NCBI RefSeq assembly: GCF_910592395.1
Contig: NC_088317.1
Location: 17,282,039 to 17,346,038, forward strand
DNA: 64,000 bases
From: Lineus longissimus
Taxonomy: Eukaryota; Nemertea; Pilidiophora; Heteronemertea; Lineidae
Reading direction: 5' to 3'
Made by a program: the position numbers and the translations under genes. The notes under the pieces were generated by a model. It made no database searches and had not been told where the DNA came from. It was given only the letters and a program-made list of their open reading frames with translations. Shown in pieces: positions 1 to 11,700 of this stretch (position 1 is its first letter; each line of letters opens with the position of its first letter).

Positions 1-177
1 TCATCAATTCCTAGTCATGATCTTAGTTTGCCTCAAGCATTCCCCAAATCTTGAAAGAAGGTTTTACTTTCTTTTAAGATCGAGCTCTCGGGTTTGAACT
101 TGTGGATGGGGACCTCTTGGGGTTAAATCTACTGTTGGTGAAAACTTTTTTAAAAACTTTGATTTCCACTATTTCAG

Positions 178-1016
178 CTTGTTGCTCATTGGAGCCTGGT
201 AGAGGGGGTGTGTCGGCAATTTGAAGCGTTTTTGGAAGGATTCGAATCTGTGTTCCCGGTATCTCATCTTCAATGCTTTTATCCGGAGGAGGTAAGAATT
301 TCTCTTGCAAACTTTTTGAGGATTGAGAGACTTAATGCCACTGTTTGATAAGGTGTCACCACTGTGAAAATCCAATGAGTTCAGTTGATTAAATAGTAGT
401 GAGAGTTTTAATGTGTTCCTCATATCCTTGAGGAATGTCCGCGGACTACTAACCGAGGGCAGGCCTGGCCAGAGTCCACACCTCTCCAAGAGAAGTTATG
501 GGGAAAAGAGGCAGATTTGTGTCACACTGCCATGTTCTTCAGTACAAAGAAAGTTTGACCAGTTGATTGCAATGAAAAAGGAGGAGTAGAAATGTAATCA
601 CCACTCCCTCTATATTTCAGCTTGAGAACCTATTCTGCGGCAGCAACAGCGACGCCTGGGAGATCAAATTGCTAATGGAATGCTGCCGTCCTGATCATGG
701 TTACAACCACGACAGTCGTGCCATCAAATATCTGTTTGAGATTCTGAGTTCATTCAACGCGGAGGAGCAGCGAGAATTCTTACAATTCGTCACGGGATCG
801 CCGCGATTACCTGTGGGCGGATTCAAAAGTCTTTCGCCGCCATTGACTATTGTGCGCAAGACACTCGAAGGGACTGAAAATCCCGATGAATTCTTGCCAT
901 CGGTTATGACATGTGTGAATTATCTCAAGCTGCCGGACTACAGCACAATCGATGTGATGCGGAAAAAACTGAAACTTGCGGCGAAGGAAGGACAGTTATC
1001 TTTCCATCTGTCCTAG
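178..1016 (+). CDS. TRIP12: TRIP12 E3 ubiquitin ligase, last two coding exons (partial)
   Basis: Two exons give the C-terminal end of the HECT domain. Exon 178-291 follows an ATTTCAG acceptor, encodes 38 codons including [16 protein letters not shown], and ends at a GTAAGA donor. Exon 621-1016 follows TATATTTCAG, continues in phase 0 with [16 protein letters not shown] and ends with a TAG stop. Recognisable family motifs are [26 protein letters not shown] and [16 protein letters not shown]; the Cys in MTCVNYL is the catalytic HECT cysteine that accepts ubiquitin. The protein ends in SFHLS, as vertebrate TRIP12 does. TRIP12 is a large nuclear ubiquitin ligase acting in N-degron/ubiquitin-fusion degradation and chromatin control. 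The N-terminal part lies upstream of this window. No frameshift or missing key residue is seen. The match is from recognition of the family, not from a search. Confidence 0.95.
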
Positions 1017-1400
1017 GACTTGGCTTTCACTTTGGACATCTGTACCTCTATCACAATTAAGCCATAGATACCTGTGACTGTTCTCAAATTTTCTGACTAC
1101 TCAATGATGCACAAAAATCTTCAAACTAAAACCGTCACCAGGACATGCATCCATAATCGAATTTTCTGACTGTTGCTGTTGGTGTGTTGCACAAAAGTCT
1201 TGGAACTGTAAGCGACAACAGGATGTGTGTCTGTTCTCAAATTTTCTGACTGTTCTGAATGGGTGTGATGCACATATCGTTGGAACTTGAAAGAACGAGC
1301 TAGATAAACTTTTCCTGGACTAAATGCTACTGATGCTGATACTGATATTTTGCTGAGGTATCGCAGCGAAAACTTTTGTTGCTGTCAATGCATATGATAA
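1017..1400 (+). other. TRIP12: TRIP12 3' UTR / downstream DNA with imperfect 73-80 bp repeats
   Basis: After the stop codon the sequence carries three imperfect copies of a unit containing ATTTTCTGACT (at about 1088, 1160 and 1241), followed by TGTGATGCACA-like and CTTGGAACT-like words. The spacing is about 73 and 80 bases. I found no clear AATAAA, so the end of the transcript is not defined. Confidence 0.45.
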
Positions 1401-1402
1401 TA

Positions 1403-1700
1403 CTGTGGCCGCTCGGTTAAGCGGTCTTCTAGTCTAATACCTATTTATAATATCGCCAACCCATAGTTCCCTTGCTGGCACGGGATTGGGCACATAAGTT
1501 GAGTAGGTATGGCCAAAGATAAAAGACCTGGATTGGCAGGCGGCCTTACGAAATTTACACCCGGCAGTTCATGTCTTCTATCTTTGACCAATGCCTACTC
1601 AAATTATCTGCCCAATCCCGTGCCAGCAAGGGAACTATGGGTTGGCAATATTATAAATAGGTATTATAGACGAGAAGGCCGCTTAATTGAGCGGCCACAG
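1403..1700. mobile_element. Fold-back MITE with about 125-bp terminal inverted repeats, TA target duplication
   Basis: The left end CTGTGGCCGCTCGGTTAAGC is mirrored by the right end ...GAGCGGCCACAG. The arms pair over roughly 1403-1528 and 1575-1700, including the shared core CCAACCCATAGTTCCCTTGC. Both flanks read TA, consistent with a TA target-site duplication as in Tc1/mariner-type elements. There is no transposase. The short ORF inside (1509-1718) is just the arm read through. Confidence 0.8.
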
Positions 1701-2703
1701 TATATGAGATGTTGGTAAAAATCCAGCACTAGTGTCAGACAGTGTGTTCCATTTTCTACCCCTTCTTGGTCATGCAAGGATCGCTGATGGTCATCATTGG
1801 CCAATCTTGTGATTTCATTGCATTTCCCTCAAACTACAGGTTAGGTGGTCTGCATTATTTCTGTCAAGTACAGCTTGAAAAGCCAGGTTTGATCAACAGA
1901 AAATGATGTAGGCCAGTGGTCCTGCGATTTGGTTGAAAATGAAATGAACCATCTGCCCTTGGGCATTGTTGCCTGGTTGCTCATCTTAGAAGCTCTGTAT
2001 GTGAAAAAAAATCGAAGTGAAAATTGACAATTGGTGAAAAGTGAAGACACAAAATTCCAGTTCATCAATTGAAAATTTCCGTCTGGTTATTTTTTCTCGC
2101 ATATAATATCCGAATTCAGAGTTTACCTGCTGGTAAAATTGTTCATGAGTGAATCAAGTCACCTGGTGTGAGGGGGATTTTGATGGCAATAAAAGTCTGA
2201 TGAGATTGAAACTGATTTCTTGCAGACGTCACTTGAGGTAGTTGTTTGATCTTTCAACACAGTCGCAAGCCTGCCCACACCTGGCGAATCAATTCTGTGG
2301 CTGGCTGCAAGTGTAACATGCAATTTTGCGCAGGTTTGATTTTGAATTTTGCGGAAAAAAAATTGAGAGAAAAAAGGAAATTTCACTGTTTTTGTTTCTG
2401 CAGATAAAAGAACTTTCTTTGGTTTTCCAATAAAAAGATATTTCTTGCAAATCTAGGTTATTCGCGAAATATGTGAAAATAGATTGCCTGCAAAAAGTGT
2501 AAGGTTCACATATGGTGACGTGTATGATTGAAATTGGAAAGGAATTACGGATATCAACATTAAAATCTCAATCGAGATGTAATTTATTTTGTAAAAAGGA
2601 TGAAAATGTATGTTTCTGCATTTGAGAAGAAATATTCTCTTGTCCTGCTTTGATATGCAAATATTGTTCAGTTTATTTTTGTTCTTTTTCGTTTCACAAC
2701 AAG

Positions 2704-2952
2704 GCCAGAGGCTGTCCGTACAGATGCACAAATTGTGGGCATTTTTACGGCTCCACCCCTCCATGCATGTGTACCAAAAAGGAATGCTGGTACACCTGTG
2801 TGATCTGTGGGCCCCTTCCCCAATTGGGGCGTACGCAAAAATGGATGCCCCATTACCCACCCGTCTCAACCCAAGAAGAATCTCCCTTGTTTGCCCCCAA
2901 GTCGGATGTAATCCTGATAAAGGCCACCCAGCTGATTGACTGTAATGTCTGA
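2704..2952 (+). CDS. Possible Cys-rich terminal exon, function unknown
   Basis: An open frame begins after a pyrimidine-rich stretch (TTTTTGTTCTTTTTCGTTTCAC) and a CAAG acceptor-like site, and ends with TGA at 2950-2952. It encodes about 82 residues with paired cysteines: CPYRCTNCG, then CMC, then CWYTCVICG. This spacing resembles a small zinc-binding module. No upstream exon was found on this strand between the TRIP12 stop and here, so it could be the last exon of an unrecognised gene, a pseudogene fragment or a chance ORF. I do not recognise the family. Confidence 0.3.
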   Translation, partial: ARGCPYRCTNCGHFYGSTPPCMCTKKECWYTCVICGPLPQLGRTQKWMPHYPPVSTQEESPLFAPKSDVILIKATQLIDCNV

Positions 2953-2982
2953 AATCCACCATAAGTTATCTAGGAACATATT

Positions 2983-3100
2983 AGGTGATATGAATAAAGA
3001 CTAGCAAATGCTTTTATCTAAAACTCCATGTACATTTACACAAGGCCTTTCTGTACAAAATTGAAGTAAAAGCATTTGCTAGTCTTTATTCATATCACCC
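2983..3100. mobile_element. 118-bp MITE (family 'GGGTGATATGAATAAA'), full copy
   Basis: Near-perfect palindromic ends: (A)GGTGATATGAATAAAGACTA on the left, and its reverse complement ending CATATCACCC on the right. The flanks are ATT on both sides (2980-2982 and 3101-3103), giving a 3-bp target duplication. Two further copies lie at 14148-14240 (right end lost) and 59532-59646 (opposite orientation). Confidence 0.85.
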
Positions 3101-3210
3101 ATTGGTTTATTGGAGCTTGTTTACATCGGCTAGTTCAGGTTTGCATCTGAAAGCTTACACATTCTACATACAAACTGTGCACAGTTGGAATCTAAAAATA
3201 ACACTAAGAT

Positions 3211-3410
3211 GTTCAATCTGTTCTCTGGACTCGCTTTACTGGAGATTCACCATTGTCCGCACTCGCTTCTTCAGTCAATACCAACTGTCTTGTCACGGGA
3301 AGTTGCGAGACCGCTATTGAACAACATCAGTCCTGAAGATTAGACACTGTGGATAACGGTCGAACTGTAGACGTTCTCCAGTAATGCGAGTCCAGAGAAC
3401 AGATTGAACG
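3211..3410. mobile_element. Fold-back repeat, about 200 bp
   Basis: The arm GTTCAATCTGTTCTCTGGAC (about 3211-3246) pairs with GTCCAGAGAACAGATTGAAC near 3390-3409. The arm also includes CTCGCTTTACTGGAGA against TCTCCAGTAATGCGAG. No coding capacity was seen. Probably a MITE or relic; the boundaries are approximate. Confidence 0.6.
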
Positions 3411-4464
3411 CCGTATTTTGTGTTATAAAGTTTGGTTTTTCAATGGGCATCACCTGTGGAGCAGCATACACTAGCATTTCCATGAGTCCACTGTGGCAAG
3501 AATTTCACAGCCAGACGTCGGCTTTCAGAGTGTCCAGTCTACAAATATAGTGAAGAGCGAGACTGGTACGATTTTTTTTCTTACCTATGTTAGTGAGGTA
3601 TGATTATTTCATGAACGACTTTGAAAATTGTTGTTTGAAGAGGGAATATGGTCATCTGTCGTCTACCACCCCAACACAAAATGTTTTTCTTAGTAATTTA
3701 GTTTAAAACAAACGGTATACAAAGGTCATTTTGGCCATTCAATCCCTCTGATCCATTTACATGAAGTACTAGTGCTCTTTATTAGTGTTATGTTCAACAA
3801 ATTCTTCCTTACGTTCCAATATGATGCAGTTCTCTTCATTTTTGAGGTTGTTTCAATTATTCTTGGCAAAATGATGCTGTTGTAATTTTGGTTCTGAAAG
3901 GTTTGTACCTCATATATTATTACATAATAATAAGAATAAGTAATTAAACTGTAAATATGTGTTTAAAAAGTCTTCCTTTCTCTTTCTTTAGATATCATGA
4001 AGATACAAAGTTCACCATGCATACTGTAGCTCTGTGAAATGATTTCCAGGGACTGTATGAAAATTCTCTTGTAACCATCTTGATATTGGTTCGCGGAATC
4101 TTGAGCTTTTTCATACAATTCAACAACATCATTCTCGGCTAGAAGAATTGGGCTGACACGCTCAAGTGGGATATTACGTCTCTTCCCCGCCCTCCCCTCT
4201 GGCCAAGAAACCAGTGTTGGCGTTTGTTGCCCTTGGCCTTGTAACTTGCTTCAAGTTGCCCTTGGCCTTGTAACTTGTATTGTATGCCAATGACGCTCGC
4301 GAAACTCGGAAAAATATCAAGTACCATTCAGGCCCTTCTCATCATCTTTAGCTTTTTGAGCAACAACCAGCTCGTCAATATCACTATTGACCTGTAAGAT
4401 CATCATATTTGAACCCAAAACCTACTGCATTATAAATGTAAACAAAAGCACATGGTCAATGTGT
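3411..4464. other. No gene seen
   Basis: AT-rich intergenic DNA between two fold-back elements. Only short non-conserved ORFs are present. A near-exact duplication, TTGCCCTTGGCCTTGTAACTTG, occurs twice around 4225-4280. Confidence 0.4.
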
Positions 4465-4781
4465 ATATCCAATCCGTGTTAGCAGGTCATGTGATCTTTG
4501 AGATTTCGCGGGAAATGAAACATGCTCCAAGCGTCGTCAAAGGTGATCATTGTTGTCGCCAAGACTGTCTCACTCGACCTACTGTCTCTGTGGACTATGT
4601 GACAATTTCAGCGGGTGCATGTAAATTGGACATTTGGCCCGGCGCCCAGGAGATTGGAAATGAAATGGTAAACAAACGCACGTGCGCAGTTTGAAAGTTT
4701 GAACTGAGCACGTGCGTTTGTTTACAGTTTCATGACCCGAAATCTCAAAGATCACATGACCTGCTAACGCGGATTAGATAT
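4465..4781. mobile_element. Fold-back element, about 317 bp, with nested inner palindrome
   Basis: The outer arms share AGCAGGTCATGTGATCTTTG on the left and its reverse complement CAAAGATCACATGACCTGCT on the right. An inner palindrome around 4665-4725 repeats AAACAAACGCACGTGC in both orientations. There is no transposase, so it is best described as a non-autonomous inverted-repeat element. Confidence 0.65.
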
Positions 4782-5679
4782 GACATCAACCAAAGCACAT
4801 GGCGATAGTTTTGCCATGTTCCTTGGCAACGCCGCCATATTGTACACAACTTCGCGGAATCTATTTTCGTTGGGAGTAAAGAAAGTTGATAACGGGCTCG
4901 CTTATCGCACAACCTGAAAATAATTAAACTGCTGAGATGTCTTGATGGGTCATGTGGACTAATAGGAGGATTATCTGTGAGGTTTAAGGTGGAAGGAATC
5001 GTGGTCTTAGGTGAGAAAACGCATTGTTTACAGACCGGTCGCTTACCAACTGAAATGCGTGTCAAAATGTACAGCAGGGATGTGTGTAGGATGTGCAGTG
5101 CATTTCCCAAGTGTGTGAATGCATGTAAACATATAGTGAGCCGCTCAAGCGGTTGGTTGAATGAGATTTAGTGAATCTGTAGCTGGACTTCTGTTGTCAT
5201 GGCTCCCATGATGATTTGGTCACATGACACATGACATTGACAATTTATGAGTTTCGGGCCTAAACTGAAACAGTCTGTCTCATGGTCTGATCTGAGTCGT
5301 GCGTGTTTCACAATCACCACACACTTTGACAAATGACACTAGGCCTACCCGCAATTCCCGAAGTTGGCGTAGGCCTGACGTGTGCACACTTGTTTTGTCT
5401 GGGCTCTAGTTGGTTTGTCTATGAGTATGATGATATAACACCAGTCACAGAAAGCCCGCTGTAGTGTGCGTGTTGCCTCAGCCAACTTCAGACAATGCCA
5501 TGAGACACGGCGATCTCTTGTTCAAGGTGAAATGCACGACTCAGGTACATGTCAGTGCCAAAAAAACTTCTTCGAATTGTCTATCATTGGATACGCAAGC
5601 CTACCCCCATCGTATTCTCCAAGAAAACTTATTGCCTTTCAGTCGATCTCTCCATATAAACCTCAAGCCACCTGCCAAC

Positions 5680-8600
5680 ATGAAGACAACAGCACTGTCC
5701 TCAACAAGCCTACCAAAACTGCGCACTGGGAAGTTCACCGAGACGGATCCGGGTGAGATTCAAAAGACGTACAAAAGTGGCGCAAGCTTCAAGGGTCACG
5801 TCCGTGATAACGTGAGGTCGGGTCACGGTATATTCACGTGGCCTAACGGAGCGAGATATGAGGGGGAGTACGATAATAATGCCAGGAATGGAAAAGGTAG
5901 GTTGACGTTGTGCATCGGCAGGTGTTGGTCTGGTTTAGACAGCCTTTTAGTTTTATCCCATGAAATTTGTCTACTTTTATCAAATGAATCTATTTCTTGC
6001 CAAGTTTCAATCATGGTGTTACTGCCTACTCGGATGTTTCCAGCAGAACACATCACTACCTTGGGCCAGTCACTTGGCTAGTCTGATTGCCTTATCAACA
6101 TAATACCTTGCTGTACATAGTTGATTAAGATTCTGAATATCACTTGCATGGTAAACATGTGTCCTCCTTGACCTTGTCATGTCCACGTTATGTAACAGCA
6201 GTCCACATGTAACGACAGATGTATTGACATGCTACACTTCTCAACCTTTCCCTAAATTAAGTTTTTCTCAACCTTAGGCATCCAGCTGTGGGCAGACAGA
6301 AGTGAATACACCGGAGACTTTGTGGAAGACATGCGCCACGGAGAGGGAAAACACGTCTGGGCAAATGGAGAGGTGAGAATTGAGATTGGTTTTGCCTGTT
6401 TAGCTGTATATTGAACAGAATTAACTTTAGGCTATTTTGTTTGATATGCCAATCCAGATGGCCTAGTGATTAGGGCGTCCGCCTCGTAAACGGAAGGTCG
6501 AAGGTTCAAGGCCCGCCGGTAACCTCTTTCAGGTGCAGCCAGTTGGTTAGCCACCAGCTAATTAAACATAGGGTACAAACTGCCTTCTCACCAGGCACCT
6601 GGCGTTAGCTACATGTAGGAGTTGGGAAGTAAAGATTGTCTCCTAAGCCAAAGCTGGCTGGCCAAAGCTGGTTCTTATGAAGTACAAGCTGCATGTAATG
6701 AGCGTAGTCAGGCACTGCCCAAGTCAATCTCATAGATTATTCAATGCACCAGGGACCATTCAGAGCTAACATGCTTTATTATTCACTATGTTTAACAAAC
6801 ACAAAACACTTATATACTATCATCATAACCTACAAATACAAATACAGTAGAACCTCCCTTAGTGAACACCTCTCTATTAAGGACACCCTCTGTATTGTTA
6901 AGAACACTAGTTTTGGTCTCAAATTGGGTCTTTCCATTCAATTTGACCTCTCTAATCAGAACACCTCTCTATTAAGGACAGCACTTCTCAGAGTCTTGAG
7001 GTTGTCCTTAATAGAGAGGTTTTATTGTATGTGTTATAATGGATAATGGACTTGCGAGTCCGAAATAGTACATAACATAATTTGCCCCTTACCTCGCACT
7101 CGGCAGTTAATTGTTGTACTATCTTATCAAAGGGTCATAAAGGCAATTAAATGTTGATGACACCGAACCCCACGAAACACTTTTCAGGGTGGTCGATAGC
7201 CCTTAACTGATGAACGAGTTGATCTATGTTTGATTACGCTTAGTTCTCCATTCCGTACCTAGCTTGTTGAAATTTTCCATCTATTTAAACATCCTGCAGG
7301 CAGGCATTTTTTAATGCAAGGACTTGCATTGTCTTGATGTCACTGCAAAGAGGTATAAATGAATCACTTGGCTGCAGAATAATCTATTCGCTGAATAAGT
7401 AATGATTTATTCATTGAACAAGTAAAGGAAACGATCACAGTGGCAATTAGATTATGCGTCTCAATTACTTGATTCCATTTCATCAATAGTAAATGACAGA
7501 ATATGGGAAAATAGCGTGCTAGAGTGGCAACCAATAGTAAGGTTGGTGAGACACTAAAGAGCTGTTTTACGAGGTAATGTGATCATGAAGAGACAGTTCT
7601 CCTCTCTTGAAGGCCTATAAAATCAAAATTTGAAAATTACCAAAAGTGTGAGTTTCCCGCTTTAGTGGAATAGGACCAGCATGGTTGGAACTACATGTAA
7701 AAGACCCTATAGAACTTACTGGATTTATTGACAAAAGAGCCTCGCACATATAACTTGTACCAACATTTCATAAAGACTAGTCTTTATGAATTCTTGCTTG
7801 TAATATTTAGTCCATATTGCTAACATGTCGCTTCAACTATTGATCAGTCTACAATCTATATCAGATACGATCTATTGGTCTGGTATTAGTTATGGTTTGA
7901 TTAACCTGGTCAAGTGCAACGTTTGGTCTGATGATTATCGACAGCGCATTGACAGGTGACGTTGAGAACTTCTTGGCCTGTCGTCTTTCTGGCAATAAAG
8001 TCTGAACGCCGAGCAAATGTCCCAGAAAATCTTCTATTTGGACTGGAATATATCTCTGCAAGATTTTCATATATTATCATACATGCACACATACATGTCA
8101 TGTAGGCCTAACATAAAAGGCTTAGGCCTACTTGATTATCCTCCAAAGCCGATTCTTTTTCTGCCTCGACAAATCCGAGGCTTGTGTCAAGAATTTTCTA
8201 TTCCAAAACAAATCAACGTAATACCAAACACAATCTTTCAGTCGTTAATTCTTCTCTCACTGTGGGGAAAATTCTCATAAATATTTACACAAAAAAATCA
8301 TGCATGGCCCGTGATTTTTTTTCCTTACATATGAGCAATAAAAATGTTGAACAAGTTGAGGTTAAGCTCGGGATATTGTCTGAAGAATTTTTAGATTTGC
8401 GTTTTGTTATTCCGGGATTGTACGGAATTCAGATATCCTAATGTCTTGGTTCAACCATGTCTATGTCCTTGGGCCATACTTTATTTTTGGTTGTGAGAAA
8501 AATCAAACTCAGGAATAAGCAGCTTAATCCACAAAAAAGGTCTTCTGTGGTCATCTCGGCGATTTTGATCGCAATTTGCTGTGATAAATACTTCATTTTT

Positions 8601-8774
8601 GTATCTTCATCCGGACTTTTATTTCAGAGTTACACCGGTGTGTTCTTTCGAGATCGTCGCCATGGTAAGGGAGAGTATCGGTGGCCTGATGGATCCTGGT
8701 TCGTTGGGACGTTCTACATGGATAAGAAGGAGGGATACGGAGCATTCCATTTCACAGATGGAAGCAAGTTTGAA
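5680..8774 (+). CDS. ANKMY1: ANKMY1 exons 1-3: MORN repeats
   Basis: Exons 5680-5896, 6278-6372 and 8628-8774 encode consecutive MORN motifs (Y-x-G-x-(Y/F)-x2-x3-H-G-x-G): [56 protein letters not shown], and [23 protein letters not shown] repeats form beta-hairpin strips linked to membrane or cytoskeletal scaffolding. The intron between 6372 and 8628 contains a tRNA-derived SINE and a MITE. Splice joins are K-G-I at exon 1/2 (phase 1) and E|S at exon 2/3 (phase 0). Confidence 0.9.
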
Positions 8775-11700
8775 GTAGGTGCAGCAATCTCTGTCATTCC
8801 TACCGCAAGCACTTCTCAAGCAATTGACTCAACTCAGACATCTGCACACTTGGCATAAGGGGAGGGGGTCACGCGGCTCCTTGGCTGCGATTTTTTAGAA
8901 TAAGGAAAGTTAAATTGATTGCCTCTCTCATGCATCAAATATGTTTGGCTGAACTGTATCAGAGTCTGACCTGTGTTCATCTTTTGCAGGGCCTTTACAA
9001 AGATGACGAACGAGAAGGGCCTGGTGTCCTCACATATCAGGATAATTCTCAAGATGTCGGCCTCTGGCATCGCGAAGGCCTCGTAAGAATCTGCTCGTCG
9101 CTCCCCGGAGCTTTTACGATGGGAGACCACAGCGAATTTGAGTATAACCCGGAAGACCACAAACAATTCATCAAAGTTAATGACGAGGAGTGTAACAAAG
9201 GAAGTTTACAAAACGACATTGTTAAGGCACCTCCTGCTGTGTTTGATTACGACCCTGATGCAACAAATCGCGTCTTGTCGTCGTTTTCCCGTGAAGCCAG
9301 TAGCTTGTATTGCGAGTCTTTAGACTCACGGAGCGCTGCCATCGACAGGAAACCATTCGATGAAGAGTTTTTCAAAAGCACTTTGGAAACTGACGACAAT
9401 GAAATTGTGGCTTGGAACAATACTCCCTCTAGTGTCGAAATGCAGAAACATATCTGGAAGCATAGACATTTTCAAAACTTGTGTAGTTTTAATGCGAATA
9501 AAATTCTGGATGGAGAACGTGTACAGGAGAGTAAAAAAGGACAAATCGAAAGTGCCTCAGATCAACTTATAACCGCCGCCCAAATGGGTGATCTTGTGGC
9601 GGTGAAGGAACTGTTGGATGATGGGAAGGTTTTTGTGGACGTCTCGGATAAATGTGGCCATACGGCTTTACTCGGTGCTGCAGTAAGTATCATTGTCAAT
9701 CGAAACTGTTTTATTTGCAAAATGGCATAGGATTTTGTCATTTAATCCCCAGAGAGGGTAAGAATCATGGTCAAGCAGCCATACATGCTTACATACTGTA
9801 ATCATCTACACCCAGTTCCATATTTAGTTTGGTCTCAAATCAAAAAATCTTCGTTCTCCAGGTGAACTGGTATCAAGACATCATCAACACTCTCCTTGAC
9901 CACGGAGCAGACGTCAACAAACTCAACAACGAGGGCCTGTCCGCTCTCTCCGCATGTGCTGTCTTTTTTTACCCGATTGACCAATTCCTGTATAACATCG
10001 CTGAGCGGTACATGGAGAAGCCACCAGAGGTTGAGGTGGAGTTCGATCCAAATGTCCAGGGGATTCTGGTGACGGATAAAGAGAGAGGAGATGAGAAAAA
10101 ATCAGGGAAAAGAGGTGAGTTCATCACAATATCAAAGTTACATGTAGTCAGTCGTCAGGCCCAGATCCGGGTTGGGGATAGGTAGTCGCACAACGCCACC
10201 CTTCCTGCCCTATGGCCTATAGGAAGAAAATGTTGAATCCAAACCATTTTCTAGCTTGTTGCAAAAGTTCTCTAATCCTTAATTTCTGAAATATTTTAGG
10301 TAAACAAAAACCGATACAAAATAGCGATAGCAAAACGACATTGGACAGCGGTGTAAGCAGTCCTCGGGTGTCCGCACGTCGAGGCCAAAAAGCTCACAAA
10401 CACGCCAAAAACGAAATGATCATGGACATGAAAACGGTGACAGAGCAGTTGATGGAACTCGCCCCGAGCCTCACTTCAGAACCTCTGGAGGAAAAACCAG
10501 AAGTAAAACCTCGATTACGGACATCAACGGACCCCGGTTGCGATTCGCTCTACGACAGCGATGAAGGCAACAGCTACCGGAATGAGTTGAATACGCCGTA
10601 CAGTGGTTTCGAGTCGAATGCGTCCGTGCGGAATTTCTCGATCAACGTGACTAGTCAGTTGATGGAACGATGTGCGACGCAGCTCAGTCAGAATCAGATG
10701 GTTGTTGATCGGCGCCGGCGAAGCAGTGACACAGATTTGACCGGTACTGTACGGACATTGGCAATCAGGAAATCCGAGTGAGTTTTTCTTGGGACTACTT
10801 TTCAATTGTTGGCATAAGAACCCTAGTGCATGTTACACCGATTGTCTTGAACACTTTTTGGATGCGTTTGTCTCGACAGTAACTGAAAGGTTTCAAGTAT
10901 GAATTTGAAAATGGAATGTCTCCTCTGAAATGTATTTTGGTCTGCGAGTATTCAGTTTTCTGGCCATCTTCTTGCAGTTATACTCTGATGGAGGACACCA
11001 TCCTCTTGTTACTACAGCGGGGCGCCAACCCGAATGCCTCATCCGTCCCAATGCCAATATTATTCTTCGCCATCAAAGCTGCTGATGTATCGATGGTGAA
11101 AGTGTTGCTACTCAAGGGAGCATCCACTAGTGCCAAATTATCCAATGAGGTGAGGAGAATCAGGAACCTGTATTCTGACCAATCCTCATATTCTGGGCTT
11201 GGTCGTTTAAAACAAGTTTTGTTGCTGATGATGCTGGTGTTAACTTACTAACAATCAATCAATGTTGGTTTTCATAAAGTGCTCAGCAGGTGGGTATTCT
11301 AAGAGCGCTCTCTTTCTCGAAGGCAGTTGCCTAGGGAGGCCCTAAGGAGGGACTAAAATTTAAAAGTCTGGAGGGATTCAGTGTTAATACGGAGCCTTGG
11401 TGGCAACTGGTTCCACAGTTTTGTGGAAGTTGACTCTGCAATGGCACTGGGACTCCCATTATCGTACAGTCGAGTTGGAATGGCTTGGCCTTAGTGGCCC
11501 AATGAGCTGGTAATGGAGGGTAATGTTACCATGGTAATGCGACTGGAGAAAAACATGACTGCTGTTGTAGTCGAAAATGATTTCATATTTTCCATTTTCA
11601 GAAGGGGGGACTTGCCCCACTTCACATAGCCTGTGCTATACCGGGAGAGGAAGGTGTCCAGATCACGGAACTTTTACTGAACTCCCTGGCGGACCCTGAT

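Noticed and set aside
6454-6525. tRNA gene
   Set aside because: Only the A- and B-box parts are tRNA-like; a full cloverleaf is not formed and a SINE body follows.
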